Shown piece by piece: positions 7,224 through 14,220 of a stretch of DNA of 24,940 bases. Source of the stretch: Anaerolineaceae bacterium (GTDB lineage Bacteria; Chloroflexota; Anaerolineae; Anaerolineales; Anaerolineaceae); NCBI GenBank assembly GCA_011620465.1, contig WOZC01000010.1, positions 1 through 24,940 of the forward strand. Reading direction: 5' to 3'. A program made the translations under genes and the position numbers. Each line of letters starts with the position of its first letter. Position 1 is the first letter of the stretch. The notes under the pieces were generated by a model. That model ran no database searches and was not told where the DNA came from. It saw only the letters and a list, made by a program, of their open reading frames with translations.

Positions 7224-7268
7224 GAGATTGCTTCGTTGCTCCGCTCCTACTGTGTACGCAACCAGTCG
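7224..7268 (+). repeat. Intergenic repeat, copy 2
   Basis: This is the second copy of the unit, starting GAGATTGCTTCGTTGCTCCG, with the same 19-base core at 7238-7256 and then TACGCAACCAGTCG where copy 1 has TAAGCAGTCG. A shorter word, TACAAGGCC (6971-6979 and 7157-7165), also recurs in this region, suggesting an older local duplication or insertion of repeat elements. Confidence 0.7.
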
Positions 7269-7302
7269 AAAAAACGAAATTATTCCGTCTGCGTCTTTTT
7301 TC

Positions 7303-7330
7303 TTGACTTTAACCCGTGAAATCTTATAAT
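7303..7330 (+). promoter_or_regulatory. Sigma-A type promoter of the pheST T-box leader
   Basis: TTGACT (7303-7308), a 16-base spacer and a perfect TATAAT (7325-7330) place transcription start near 7337, immediately before Stem I of the T-box. Confidence 0.85.
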
Positions 7331-7336
7331 TGCCAC

Positions 7337-7569
7337 ATCGACTGAGAATGGAAAGAGTAAGTCACAACGCCGTCGCAGAGAGGTTTCGTCGAAGCTGAAA
7401 GCGAAACCGACTGAGCCGTGACCGAAGTTCGTCCAGGAGTCGCGCGGGTGAACGCTTTGGCTGATAGTTTGCGCCGGAAGCCTCCGTTACAGGGCGTCCT
7501 GAGTGGCTCGTAAGAGCAAGAAGGGTGGTACCGCGGTTGACCCCGTCCCTTTACCGGGCGGGTTTTTTT
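7337..7569 (+). promoter_or_regulatory. T-box riboswitch leader, tRNA-Phe specific, upstream of pheST
   Basis: The leader has the full T-box plan. Stem I closes with GACT (7340-7343) and AGTC (7438-7441). GTCAC (7361-7365) pairs with GTGAC (7418-7422) and flanks the specifier loop, whose 5' side is AGAGTAA and 3' side GAAGTTCG; the specifier codon is TTC (Phe) at 7428-7430. The upper stem GGTTTCG/CGAAACC (7382-7388/7402-7408) encloses the distal region. The T-box AGGGTGGTACCGCG lies at 7522-7535, and its TGGT (7526-7529) is complementary to the ACCA end of tRNA-Phe. Uncharged tRNA-Phe should stabilise the antiterminator and allow pheST expression. This is an established class; specifier and target agree. 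Confidence 0.95.
7542..7569 (+). terminator. Regulated terminator of the pheST T-box
   Basis: CCCGTCC (7542-7548) pairs with GGGCGGG (7556-7562) with one T-G pair, followed by seven T. The left arm and next bases (GTCCCT) can alternatively pair with AGGG of the T-box to form the antiterminator. Confidence 0.92.
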
Positions 7570-7598
7570 GTGCCTGCCGCCAAATTGAAGAGGTGAAT

Positions 7599-8633
7599 AT
7601 GATTGAATTAGAAACCCAACTACAAAACGAGCAGCAAGTGGCGTTGGAAAACCTGCAGCAGCTTGAAAGTCCAGAAGCTTTAGACGCCTGGAAGCAAACC
7701 TATCTCGGTAAGGCTTCGTTGGTAATGACCACTTATGGAAAAATGGGAACGTTTTCCAAAGAAGAACGTCCCATCATCGGGCGGGCAGTCAATGCCATCA
7801 AGTTAGCTCTGGAAGCTGCCCTTTCAGAAAAAGAAGTGCTGGTGAAGCGTGATGCACTGCTGAAAACGATGGAAAGCGAAAGGCTGGATGTTACTCTGCC
7901 TGGTTTCCCTGTCAAGCGGGGAAGAATGCATCCTGTCAACCTGTCCTTGCGGGAAATCTATCGCATTTTCGGCGACATGGGCTTCCAGGTCTACAACTCA
8001 CCAGAAGTTGAGACCGACGACATGAATTTCACCTATCTCAACATTCCCCCTTACCATCCTGCCAGGGATATGTGGGATACCTTCTACACCGAGAAAGAAG
8101 GCGTGGTTTTGCGAACGCACACTTCTCCGGGTCAGATCCATGCCATGCGCGAATATTTCCCAAATCCTGTTCGCGTGATTTTGCCGGGGGCTTGCATGCG
8201 CTATGAGCAGCAGGACCAGAGCCACGAAATCGAGTTTATGCAGTTTGAGCTGCTGGTGGTGGACAAGGGCATCACGTTTGCCAACCTGAAAGGCACCATG
8301 GATGACTTTACCAAGCGCATGTTCGGTGCTGGAGCTTATACTCGCCTGCGTCCTTCGCACTTCCCCTTCACTGAGCCCAGTGCTGAGTTGGACATGAGCT
8401 GCATTTTCTGCGGCGGGCAAGGCTGCGGAGTTTGCCACGGCACCGGTTGGATAGAGCTGGGCGGTTGCGGTATGGTTCATCCATATGTTCTGCAAAATGG
8501 AGGTTACGACCCTGAAATCTACAGTGGTTTTGCCGCTGGAGTCGGGATCGACCGCACAACCTTGCTGCGTTATCAAATCGATGACATTCGCTATTTGCGC
8601 AATAACGACATTCGCTTCCTGGAACAGTTCTAA
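7599..8633 (+). CDS. pheS: Phenylalanine--tRNA ligase alpha subunit
   Basis: This 344-residue class II synthetase subunit makes Phe-tRNA(Phe) as an alpha2-beta2 enzyme with PheT. The N-terminal coiled-coil tRNA-binding arm is followed by motif 2 (CMRYEQQDQSHEIEFMQFE) and motif 3 (GFAAGVGIDRTTLLRY) near the C-terminus. A cysteine cluster C-x2-C-x4-C-x2-C (SCIFCGGQGCGVC) with GTGWIELGGCGMVHP is the Zn-ribbon-like insertion seen in many bacterial PheS. The start is the ATG at 7599 behind GAAGAGGTG; the same frame is open back to 7503, but that part is T-box leader RNA. pheT follows 15 bases later with its own ribosome site. Expression is controlled by the T-box. Confidence 0.97.
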   Translation: MIELETQLQNEQQVALENLQQLESPEALDAWKQTYLGKASLVMTTYGKMGTFSKEERPIIGRAVNAIKLALEAALSEKEVLVKRDALLKTMESERLDVTLPGFPVKRGRMHPVNLSLREIYRIFGDMGFQVYNSPEVETDDMNFTYLNIPPYHPARDMWDTFYTEKEGVVLRTHTSPGQIHAMREYFPNPVRVILPGACMRYEQQDQSHEIEFMQFELLVVDKGITFANLKGTMDDFTKRMFGAGAYTRLRPSHFPFTEPSAELDMSCIFCGGQGCGVCHGTGWIELGGCGMVHPYVLQNGGYDPEIYSGFAAGVGIDRTTLLRYQIDDIRYLRNNDIRFLEQF

Positions 8634-8648
8634 GCAGGAGAGGAAAAA

Positions 8649-11186
8649 ATGAAAGCACCCTTAAGTTGGATCTTGGATTATGTTGACCTGCAGGGCTTGA
8701 GCCTGGAAGAAATCGGTCAAACTCTGACCATGATTGGTCTGGAAGTTGAAGAAATCACCCTGGTAGGTTTGGAAAAACCCCAGGCAGAACGTCTGCAAAA
8801 CAAGTATTCTGGTCTTCCCTGGCCGAAGGACAAGTTTGTGGTGGCAGAAGTGCTGGAAGTCCGGCAGCATCCCAATGCGGATAAACTGACCCTCTGCCAG
8901 CTCAACGACGGCACCGCTGAGATCATCGTCCTGACAGGCGCGCCAAATCTGTACCCGTATGTTGGGAAAGGTCGCCTTGAAAAGCCAATCAAAGTCGCTT
9001 ATGTGCGCGAAGGTGCCCAACTGTATGATGGGCATCAACCCGGACAGGTTCTTACAAAATTGAAGAAAGCCACAATCCGAGGGATTGACTCGAGTTCGAT
9101 GATCGCTTCAGAGAAAGAACTGGGCATTTCCGAAGAGCATGAGGGCGTGATTTTTCTGGATGACGACGCGCCGGTGGGCATGCCCCTGGCAGATTACATG
9201 GGTGATGCAGTTTTCGAAGTTGCTATCCTGCCTAATATGGCTCGCGACGCCTCGGTATTAGGGATTGCGCGCGAACTTTCTGCTGCGTTAGGGCGCCCAT
9301 TGAGGATGCCGGAAGGTTTGGAAATCAGGATTGGCGGGGAAATCGAGCAGAAAGTTGGCTTGCAGATCCGGGAACCAGAACTCAATCCACGCTTCATGCT
9401 CGGATTGGTGGAACAAGTGAAGGCAGTGCCGAGTCCCTATTGGGTGCGCAGGCGTCTGGCTTTGGCAGGTATGCGCCCGATCGATGCCCTGGTGGATGCC
9501 ACTAATTACACCATGCTCGAAACCGGTGAGCCTCTGCATGCCTTCGATTACGATTTGCTCTGCAAAAGAGCAGGCGGAAAACCGACCATCATCACCCGCA
9601 GGGCGGAAGATGGGGAGACCCTCACCACGCTCGACGGCGCCAATTACAAGCTGACAACAGAAACTGAACTGGTAAGCGATACCAAGGGTCCTTTGAGCCT
9701 GGCTGGCGTGATGGGAGGCGAAGAATCGGGCATCAGCCATCGGACCAACAGCGTCCTGCTGGAAGCGGCGAGCTGGAACTTCATCAATATTCGCAAGACG
9801 ACCTCTCGTTATCGTATTACCAGCGAGGCTTCTTATCGTTTTAGCCGCGATGTTCACCCGGCTCTGGCGGAACTGGCTTTGAGCCTGTGCCTGAGAAGAA
9901 TGCAAGACTGGGCAGAGGGAAGCGCGTTGGAAGACGTGATCGATCATTACCCGCTCAAACGCGAGGACACTCAAAACACGCTGACTGAAAGCGATATGGA
10001 ACGCTTATTGGGTCTGCGCATACCGATCGAAGAAGCGAAATCGATCCTCGAGCGGCTTGGTTTCACCTGCGAACTCCAGGATGGTGTGTTGAGCGCAGTC
10101 ACTCCTTCGAATCGAACCGATATTGAAAGTGGCTTCGTAGGAAAATCGAATTTGATTGAGGAAATAAGCCGCATTTATGGCTATGACCGCATCCCAACCA
10201 CACGTTTGTCGGGCGAACTGCCTCCGCAATTGGGTGACCGGCGGGTTGGGTTCGAAGAAACTGTGCGCGATACCCTGGTGTCGATAGGGCTTCAGGATAC
10301 GCTTGCTTACCGGCTGACCTCAGTCCAGCGCGAAGCACGGATCCTCCCTGGTGCGCCGGCTGAAAACGGGTTGGAGTACGTGCGCATAGCCAATCCAATC
10401 TCACCGGAACGAACCGTTATGCGGCGGAGCGGATTGGCGACTATGTTTGAGCTGATTGAACGGAATGACCGAAATGTAGACGGATTATCGTTTTTTGAAA
10501 TCGGACCGGTTTTCTTCCCGGTCGAAGGTCAACAATTACCCGATGAACCTCACCGCCTGACAATTGGATTGTGGGGTAAAAAGCGGGAAACGGGTTGGTC
10601 TGCTGAAAAACCTGGTGAATATGGATTTTTCGATCTGAAGGGCATCCTGGAAGCATTATTCCAGGGGCTGCACCATGAGAGCATCGTCTTTGATCCTTCC
10701 AGGGAAATACCAACTTTCCATCCCGGTAAATCAGCCCGACTGATGGCAGGCGAAATCGAAATTGGTGTAATGGGTGAAGTTCATCCATTAGTCAGGCAAA
10801 ATTATGATTTTATGGAAAATCCTGTGCTGGCTGCTGAACTGTATTTGGACCAGATGATGGCGCTTGTGGACAAGGGATTCAAAGTCAATTCCATCTCGAG
10901 CTTCCCGGCGATGGTAGAGGATATCGCCTTGATCGTCGATGATGATATCCCGGCCAGGCGTGTGGAGGAGCTGATCTGGAGAGCTGGCGGAAAGCTGCTG
11001 AAGAATGTAGCCTTGTTTGATCTGTTCCGTGGAGAAAAGATCGGTGCTGGCAAGAAAAGCCTGGCATATCAACTGACCTACCAGGCATTCGACCGAACCC
11101 TGAGCGTTGCCGATGCAGCTGCAATTCGCAAAAAAATCGTCAAGACATTGGCATATGAAATCGGAGCCGTTTTAAGGGATTCATAG
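8649..11186 (+). CDS. pheT: Phenylalanine--tRNA ligase beta subunit
   Basis: This 845-residue PheT is somewhat longer than the common ~800. In order it has an N-terminal segment, the EMAP-like tRNA-binding OB fold (about 60-180; VAEVLEVRQHPNADKLTLCQ), the B3/4 editing region (about 230-400; with DATNYTMLETGEPLHAFD), the B5 domain (about 430-510), the catalytic-like core (EEISRIYGYDRIP onward) and the C-terminal anticodon-binding FDX-ACB domain (about 750-845; SSFPAMVEDIALIVDDDIP). It forms the heterotetramer with PheS and carries editing of mis-charged Tyr. GGAGAGG precedes the ATG. The downstream small gene begins 10 bases after the stop, so the operon probably continues. The assignment is secure. 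Confidence 0.97.
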   Translation: MKAPLSWILDYVDLQGLSLEEIGQTLTMIGLEVEEITLVGLEKPQAERLQNKYSGLPWPKDKFVVAEVLEVRQHPNADKLTLCQLNDGTAEIIVLTGAPNLYPYVGKGRLEKPIKVAYVREGAQLYDGHQPGQVLTKLKKATIRGIDSSSMIASEKELGISEEHEGVIFLDDDAPVGMPLADYMGDAVFEVAILPNMARDASVLGIARELSAALGRPLRMPEGLEIRIGGEIEQKVGLQIREPELNPRFMLGLVEQVKAVPSPYWVRRRLALAGMRPIDALVDATNYTMLETGEPLHAFDYDLLCKRAGGKPTIITRRAEDGETLTTLDGANYKLTTETELVSDTKGPLSLAGVMGGEESGISHRTNSVLLEAASWNFINIRKTTSRYRITSEASYRFSRDVHPALAELALSLCLRRMQDWAEGSALEDVIDHYPLKREDTQNTLTESDMERLLGLRIPIEEAKSILERLGFTCELQDGVLSAVTPSNRTDIESGFVGKSNLIEEISRIYGYDRIPTTRLSGELPPQLGDRRVGFEETVRDTLVSIGLQDTLAYRLTSVQREARILPGAPAENGLEYVRIANPISPERTVMRRSGLATMFELIERNDRNVDGLSFFEIGPVFFPVEGQQLPDEPHRLTIGLWGKKRETGWSAEKPGEYGFFDLKGILEALFQGLHHESIVFDPSREIPTFHPGKSARLMAGEIEIGVMGEVHPLVRQNYDFMENPVLAAELYLDQMMALVDKGFKVNSISSFPAMVEDIALIVDDDIPARRVEELIWRAGGKLLKNVALFDLFRGEKIGAGKKSLAYQLTYQAFDRTLSVADAAAIRKKIVKTLAYEIGAVLRDS

Positions 11187-11196
11187 AGGAGAGGTT

Positions 11197-11532
11197 ATGA
11201 AGAAAGTTTTGCTCTTTACACGTAATGGGTTAGGGGATGCCCCGGAAGGGCTGCAGCAGGCACTGGCAGTCAAATATCTGAGTTTGCTTGCCCAGGAAGC
11301 AGAAAAACCCAGCCAGATTTTGTTCTATACCGAAGGCGTCAAGTTGGTGTGTGAAAGCTCGCTGGTGTTGGGTTGGCTACGAAACCTGGAAGAAGCAGGT
11401 GTGGAATTGATTATTTGCTCTACCTGCCTGGAATTTTTCGGATTGATGGATAAGGTTCGGGTCGGAAAAGTTGGAGGCATGCCAGACATACTCAAAGCTT
11501 TGCAAGAGGCTGACAAAGTGATAAGCCTTTAA
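11197..11532 (+). CDS. YedF-type DsrE-fold protein (stand-alone C-terminal domain)
   Basis: This 111-residue protein resembles the C-terminal DsrE-like half of YedF, the 'sulfurtransferase-like selenium metabolism' family: FTRNGLGDAPEGL at the start, FYTEGVKLVCESS in the middle, and the hallmark CSTCLEFFGLMDKVRVGKVG (normally CGTCLxFYGL). Two cysteines, C74 and C77, lie in this motif and may carry sulfur or selenium. The N-terminal TusA/SirA-like domain of full YedF is missing; the gene starts cleanly with GAGGAGAGG two bases before the ATG, so it is not a truncation artefact. It is 10 bases downstream of pheT and 19 bases before another DsrE protein, suggesting co-transcription under T-box control or an internal promoter. 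The substrate is unknown. Confidence 0.8.
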   Translation: MKKVLLFTRNGLGDAPEGLQQALAVKYLSLLAQEAEKPSQILFYTEGVKLVCESSLVLGWLRNLEEAGVELIICSTCLEFFGLMDKVRVGKVGGMPDILKALQEADKVISL

Positions 11533-11551
11533 TAAAGGAGAAGTGGATACT

Positions 11552-11902
11552 ATGAAGCAATATCAGGTAGTTTTTCATCTTAGTGAGGAATCTATTGATG
11601 ATGTAAAGTTTGCGCTGAATAACATTCTCAACCTTCTGAATGATTTAGGCAGTGAAAAAGTAGACGTAGAATTATTGGTCAATGGACCAGCTGTAAAAGC
11701 CTTCAAAGCCGAAGGGGAAGAAATATCAGGGCTGTTGGATCAGGTGCTTGAACAAGGTGTTGACTTAGCGCTTTGTAACAACGCGCTGAAAAAATATGAT
11801 CTCAGTCCTGATATTATGCGGAGTGAAGCCAGGGTGGTGCCATCGGGCGTGGGCGAACTGGTGCGAAGACAAACCGAAGGTTGGGCTTACATTCGACCTT
11901 AA
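11552..11902 (+). CDS. DsrE-family protein
   Basis: This 116-residue protein has the DsrE-like fold pattern: beta-start YQVVFHLS, then a helix ending in VDVELLVNGPAVKAF, then VDLALCNNALKKYDLSP and a final VPSGVGELVRRQTEGWAYIRP. The single cysteine C76 in ALCNNAL sits where sulfur-carrying DsrE proteins have their active cysteine. The family includes COG1416-type predicted sulfur relay or peroxiredoxin-like proteins. I start it at the ATG at 11552, 11 bases from AAGGAG; the GTG at 11543 is only two bases from that site. It pairs with the YedF-like gene just upstream, and the two may form a mixed oligomer as DsrEF do. No terminator is evident after it. Family is likely; function is unproved. 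Confidence 0.75.
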   Translation: MKQYQVVFHLSEESIDDVKFALNNILNLLNDLGSEKVDVELLVNGPAVKAFKAEGEEISGLLDQVLEQGVDLALCNNALKKYDLSPDIMRSEARVVPSGVGELVRRQTEGWAYIRP

Positions 11903-12012
11903 AAGACCCGCTCCCCTTAGGGAAGGTCCCAGGAAAGGTAAGCAATACCTAGATCCTGCCGCAAGCGAAATGGTAGGCGTTGGACTTATATTACGAATGG
12001 ATAGCCAACAGC

Positions 12013-12915
12013 TTAAAAAAGCGATTCGTGCGGATTCTTTTCGTCTAACTTTGCCAAAGCATAAGAGGCAACAGCAGCAGCCAGGAATAACAAAGCGCAG
12101 ACCAAAATCATTCCCCAGCCGCTGACACCTGATGGAATAATAGCCGCGGTTGAACCCAACACCACACCGATGATCAGGTGATACATGAAAGCATAATGTT
12201 TTGTGAACAGCCAGTTGACAAACTTGGCAAACAAGAAAATCACCAAAACCACGCCCAAAATCAGAGGGAGGATTACGCTCATTTGCAAGCTCTTGATACC
12301 GTTTGCCATCGGCTGGTACAGACCCAGGTAAATCAGGAAGTTCGAGGGGCTCAACCCAGGGACGACCAATCCAAGTCCCGTGAGAGCACCGCTGAGCAGC
12401 CAGGCAAAGAAACTGGGCTGCACCTGGACCATGCGGATGGTCTCCATCCAGCGCATGAAGAAGAATACTGTCACCGCTATAACTGCCAGCAAAACCCAAT
12501 GCCATTGTTTACGACCTTCTCTTCCTGCAGTTTTGATTAACGAAGGCAGCGTGCCGGTAATAAAACCGATGAAAAGCCAGGTGAATTGGGCAGCATAATT
12601 CTGAAAAGCGAAATCGATGACAGCTGAAAACGCAACCACGCCAAGTACACCACCGACTCCTACCGGTAAGAAAAAGCGCAGATGCTCAAGAAATTTATGG
12701 CGGATGTTTGCCAACCAGCGTACCAGTGGTTCATAAAACCCAAAGACAACCATCATCACCCCGCCTGACAGTCCGGGTGTGATGGCACCGATACCAGCCA
12801 GAAAACCTTTAAAAAAGCGGACTACCCAACCGATCAGCGGGTTGCCGGATGGCTGGATTGGCTCGGAGTCAGTTGGTGTGAAAGTTGTTTTTGTTGATTC
12901 AGTATCTATATTCAT
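12013..12915 (-). CDS. DUF368 membrane protein, PopT-type polyprenyl-phosphate transporter
   Basis: This 300-residue polytopic membrane protein has a cytosolic Asp/Thr/Pro-rich N-terminus of about 28 residues and then about eight hydrophobic segments. Two copies of the DUF368 signature appear, one in each half: AGIGAITPGLSGGVMM (about 40-55) and GLGLVVPGLSPSNFLIY (about 181-197), an inverted-repeat arrangement typical of transporters. DUF368 proteins (PopT) were identified as translocases that recycle undecaprenyl phosphate across the membrane for envelope synthesis, alongside DedA proteins. It is convergent with the DsrE gene and lies 257 bases downstream of padR on the same strand, with terminator-like hairpins between, so it is probably transcribed on its own. 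Family is confident; the specific substrate is inferred. Confidence 0.88.
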   Translation of the reverse strand: MNIDTESTKTTFTPTDSEPIQPSGNPLIGWVVRFFKGFLAGIGAITPGLSGGVMMVVFGFYEPLVRWLANIRHKFLEHLRFFLPVGVGGVLGVVAFSAVIDFAFQNYAAQFTWLFIGFITGTLPSLIKTAGREGRKQWHWVLLAVIAVTVFFFMRWMETIRMVQVQPSFFAWLLSGALTGLGLVVPGLSPSNFLIYLGLYQPMANGIKSLQMSVILPLILGVVLVIFLFAKFVNWLFTKHYAFMYHLIIGVVLGSTAAIIPSGVSGWGMILVCALLFLAAAVASYALAKLDEKNPHESLF

Positions 12916-13056
12916 AGTAGCTCTTTCTAATTAATCTCCTGACCATTCTACAACAAAGTCAAAGTTTGGTAGTAGATCTGCTTTTGTTTACTTACCTGGG
13001 TGATGGGTTAATTGAAACCAATCGAAAAGGGCGAGGGGGTTCTGCCGCTTTGAGCT

Positions 13057-13079
13057 AAAAAACGGTTCTTTGAAAACCG
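13057..13079 (-). terminator. Minus-strand terminator-like hairpin downstream of padR
   Basis: Read on the minus strand, CGGTT and AACCG form a short stem (13079-13063) followed by six T (13062-13057). The stem is only five pairs. It lies behind another hairpin and may be a back-up stop for cupin-padR. Confidence 0.45.
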
Positions 13080-13123
13080 CTGGAGAAATAACCTATAACC
13101 AGGGAAATGGCTGGGCATTAATT

Positions 13124-13151
13124 AAAAAAAAACCCAATTCAAAAATGAATT
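13124..13151 (-). terminator. Minus-strand terminator-like hairpin after padR
   Basis: On the minus strand, AATTCA and TGAATT (13151-13136) form a 6-base AT-rich stem with a four-base loop, followed by GGG and nine T (13132-13124). The long T-run is convincing and the stem is weak. Confidence 0.5.
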
Positions 13152-13172
13152 AACGAGGATGGCGACCTGAAT

Positions 13173-13751
13173 TTATTCTTCCGGAGGAAGTTCGGCTTCT
13201 CCGGCAGATCTTTTAACTTGACCTTCCAGGTAATCCAACCAATGCAGGGTGGAACGATCGCGGTAGAGTCGATAGGAATGGACAATTTGATCATCCATAG
13301 ATTGTGTGTTCACGGAGGGTAAATCGCTGACCAGGTGGTCATACCATCCCTGGCAGACTTGGCGCTGCTTTTGAATCAACTCCAGCGCTTGATCCTGACC
13401 GAAACGCCTTGCGATGATCAACTTACCCAAAAAAATCAGGCGAATATCGCGGGCTTTTCGGACTGGTGTGGAAATCCACTCCAATAACGATTCCTTCCCC
13501 TGATCTGTTAATTGAAACACAACCCGGGGAATAGCCCCTTCTTCTTGTTGGAGATGGATTTGTTCAATATAACCGCTGGCTTCAAGCCTTTCCAATTTGG
13601 AATAAAACAATGCCTGCTTGATATTCCAAATTTTGGAAATGCCTGGCATTTCGTTGATACGATGATGGAGCTCGTAGCCATGGAGAGGTTGCTCATTCAA
13701 CAATGCCAGGATGACATTTTCCATCGATATGGGCGTGGCTCGACGCGGCAT
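13173..13751 (-). CDS. PadR-family transcriptional regulator
   Basis: This 192-residue protein has the PadR winged-helix at residues about 8-85: ISMENVILALLNEQPLHGYELHHRI, then IWNIKQALFYSKLERLEASGYIE and the wing to VVFQLTDQGKESL. The C-terminal half is helical (about 95-180) and fits the Vir-type PadR dimerisation arm. Members usually repress a neighbouring gene and often their own operon in response to small lipophilic compounds. Its ATG is two bases after the cupin stop, so it is translated from the same transcript and may be coupled to cupin translation. The likely target is the cupin promoter region before 14116, or the divergent yitT-like gene; this is inference. Confidence 0.9.
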   Translation of the reverse strand: MPRRATPISMENVILALLNEQPLHGYELHHRINEMPGISKIWNIKQALFYSKLERLEASGYIEQIHLQQEEGAIPRVVFQLTDQGKESLLEWISTPVRKARDIRLIFLGKLIIARRFGQDQALELIQKQRQVCQGWYDHLVSDLPSVNTQSMDDQIVHSYRLYRDRSTLHWLDYLEGQVKRSAGEAELPPEE

Positions 13752-13753
13752 GA

Positions 13754-14116
13754 TTAACCTGGCTTTTCTATCAGGATGGTTTCATCCGGTTTATTGGGAA
13801 TCAGGCAGAGGAATTCGAAATCTTCTTCACCCAGCGTCATGTAACTGTGAGGTGAATTGGCAGGGATGAAGACCACATCGCCAGGTTGAACTTCATAGGT
13901 GACATTGTCAATTTCCAGGTGCGCTTTGCCTTTCAGAACGTACTGTTCATGCTCGACCAGGTTGATGTGAAGAGGCATGGAACCGCCTGGACGGATGGTG
14001 AATTTGCGCATGGCAAAATTAGGAGCTTCCTGGTTGGAGATCAGGACTGCTTTTAAGGCTCCTTCACCAACCGGTAAAGGCTCGCTTGGTACAGCGTGAC
14101 TATGTTTTACTGACAT
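13754..14116 (-). CDS. Small single-domain cupin protein
   Basis: This 120-residue protein is a single cupin barrel. Motif 1 is GGSMPLHINLVEHEQYVLKG with H50, H56 and E57; the usual second histidine of HxH is N52. Motif 2 is PGDVVFIPANSPHSY with H90. A metal could be held by H50, H56 and H90, but the histidine-to-asparagine change makes activity uncertain. Proteins of this size act as small isomerases, dioxygenases or ligand sensors. The start is the ATG ending at 14116 with a perfect AAAAGGAGGT five bases upstream; the GTG at 14122 overlaps that site. It is first gene of a two-gene unit with padR and might sense or process the ligand for that regulator. Confidence 0.88.
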   Translation of the reverse strand: MSVKHSHAVPSEPLPVGEGALKAVLISNQEAPNFAMRKFTIRPGGSMPLHINLVEHEQYVLKGKAHLEIDNVTYEVQPGDVVFIPANSPHSYMTLGEEDFEFLCLIPNKPDETILIEKPG

Positions 14117-14186
14117 ACACACCTCCTTTTCACTGCATTAATCTTATCGCAATTTTCAACGTCTTTCTACCTTGTTGGTCTTATCT

Positions 14187-14213
14187 TTGAATTAATCCAG
14201 AAACAGGTAAAAT
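14187..14213 (+). promoter_or_regulatory. Promoter candidate for the YitT-family gene, very close to the start codon
   Basis: TTGAAT (14187-14192) and TAAAAT (14208-14213) are spaced 15 bases. Transcription would begin at about 14220, at the ATG (14221), implying a leaderless or nearly leaderless message, although GGGAG sits directly before the ATG. Confidence 0.4.
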
Positions 14214-14220
14214 TGGGAGA

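Noticed and set aside
7100..7268. CRISPR-like repeats
   Set aside because: There are only two copies, 124 bases apart with diverging ends, and no cas genes.
7503..7598. In-frame upstream extension of pheS
   Set aside because: It lies wholly inside the T-box antiterminator and terminator; the ATG at 7599 has a proper ribosome site.
11796..12125. Open frame of 109 codons across the DsrE-DUF368 junction, + strand
   Set aside because: It overlaps both real genes, has no ribosome site and a low-complexity basic end; it is a shadow frame. The 110-base spacer it covers shows no convincing terminator or other element.
11765..12505. 246-codon minus-strand frame inside DUF368
   Set aside because: It is a shifted frame of the well-supported DUF368 gene and has no recognisable protein features.
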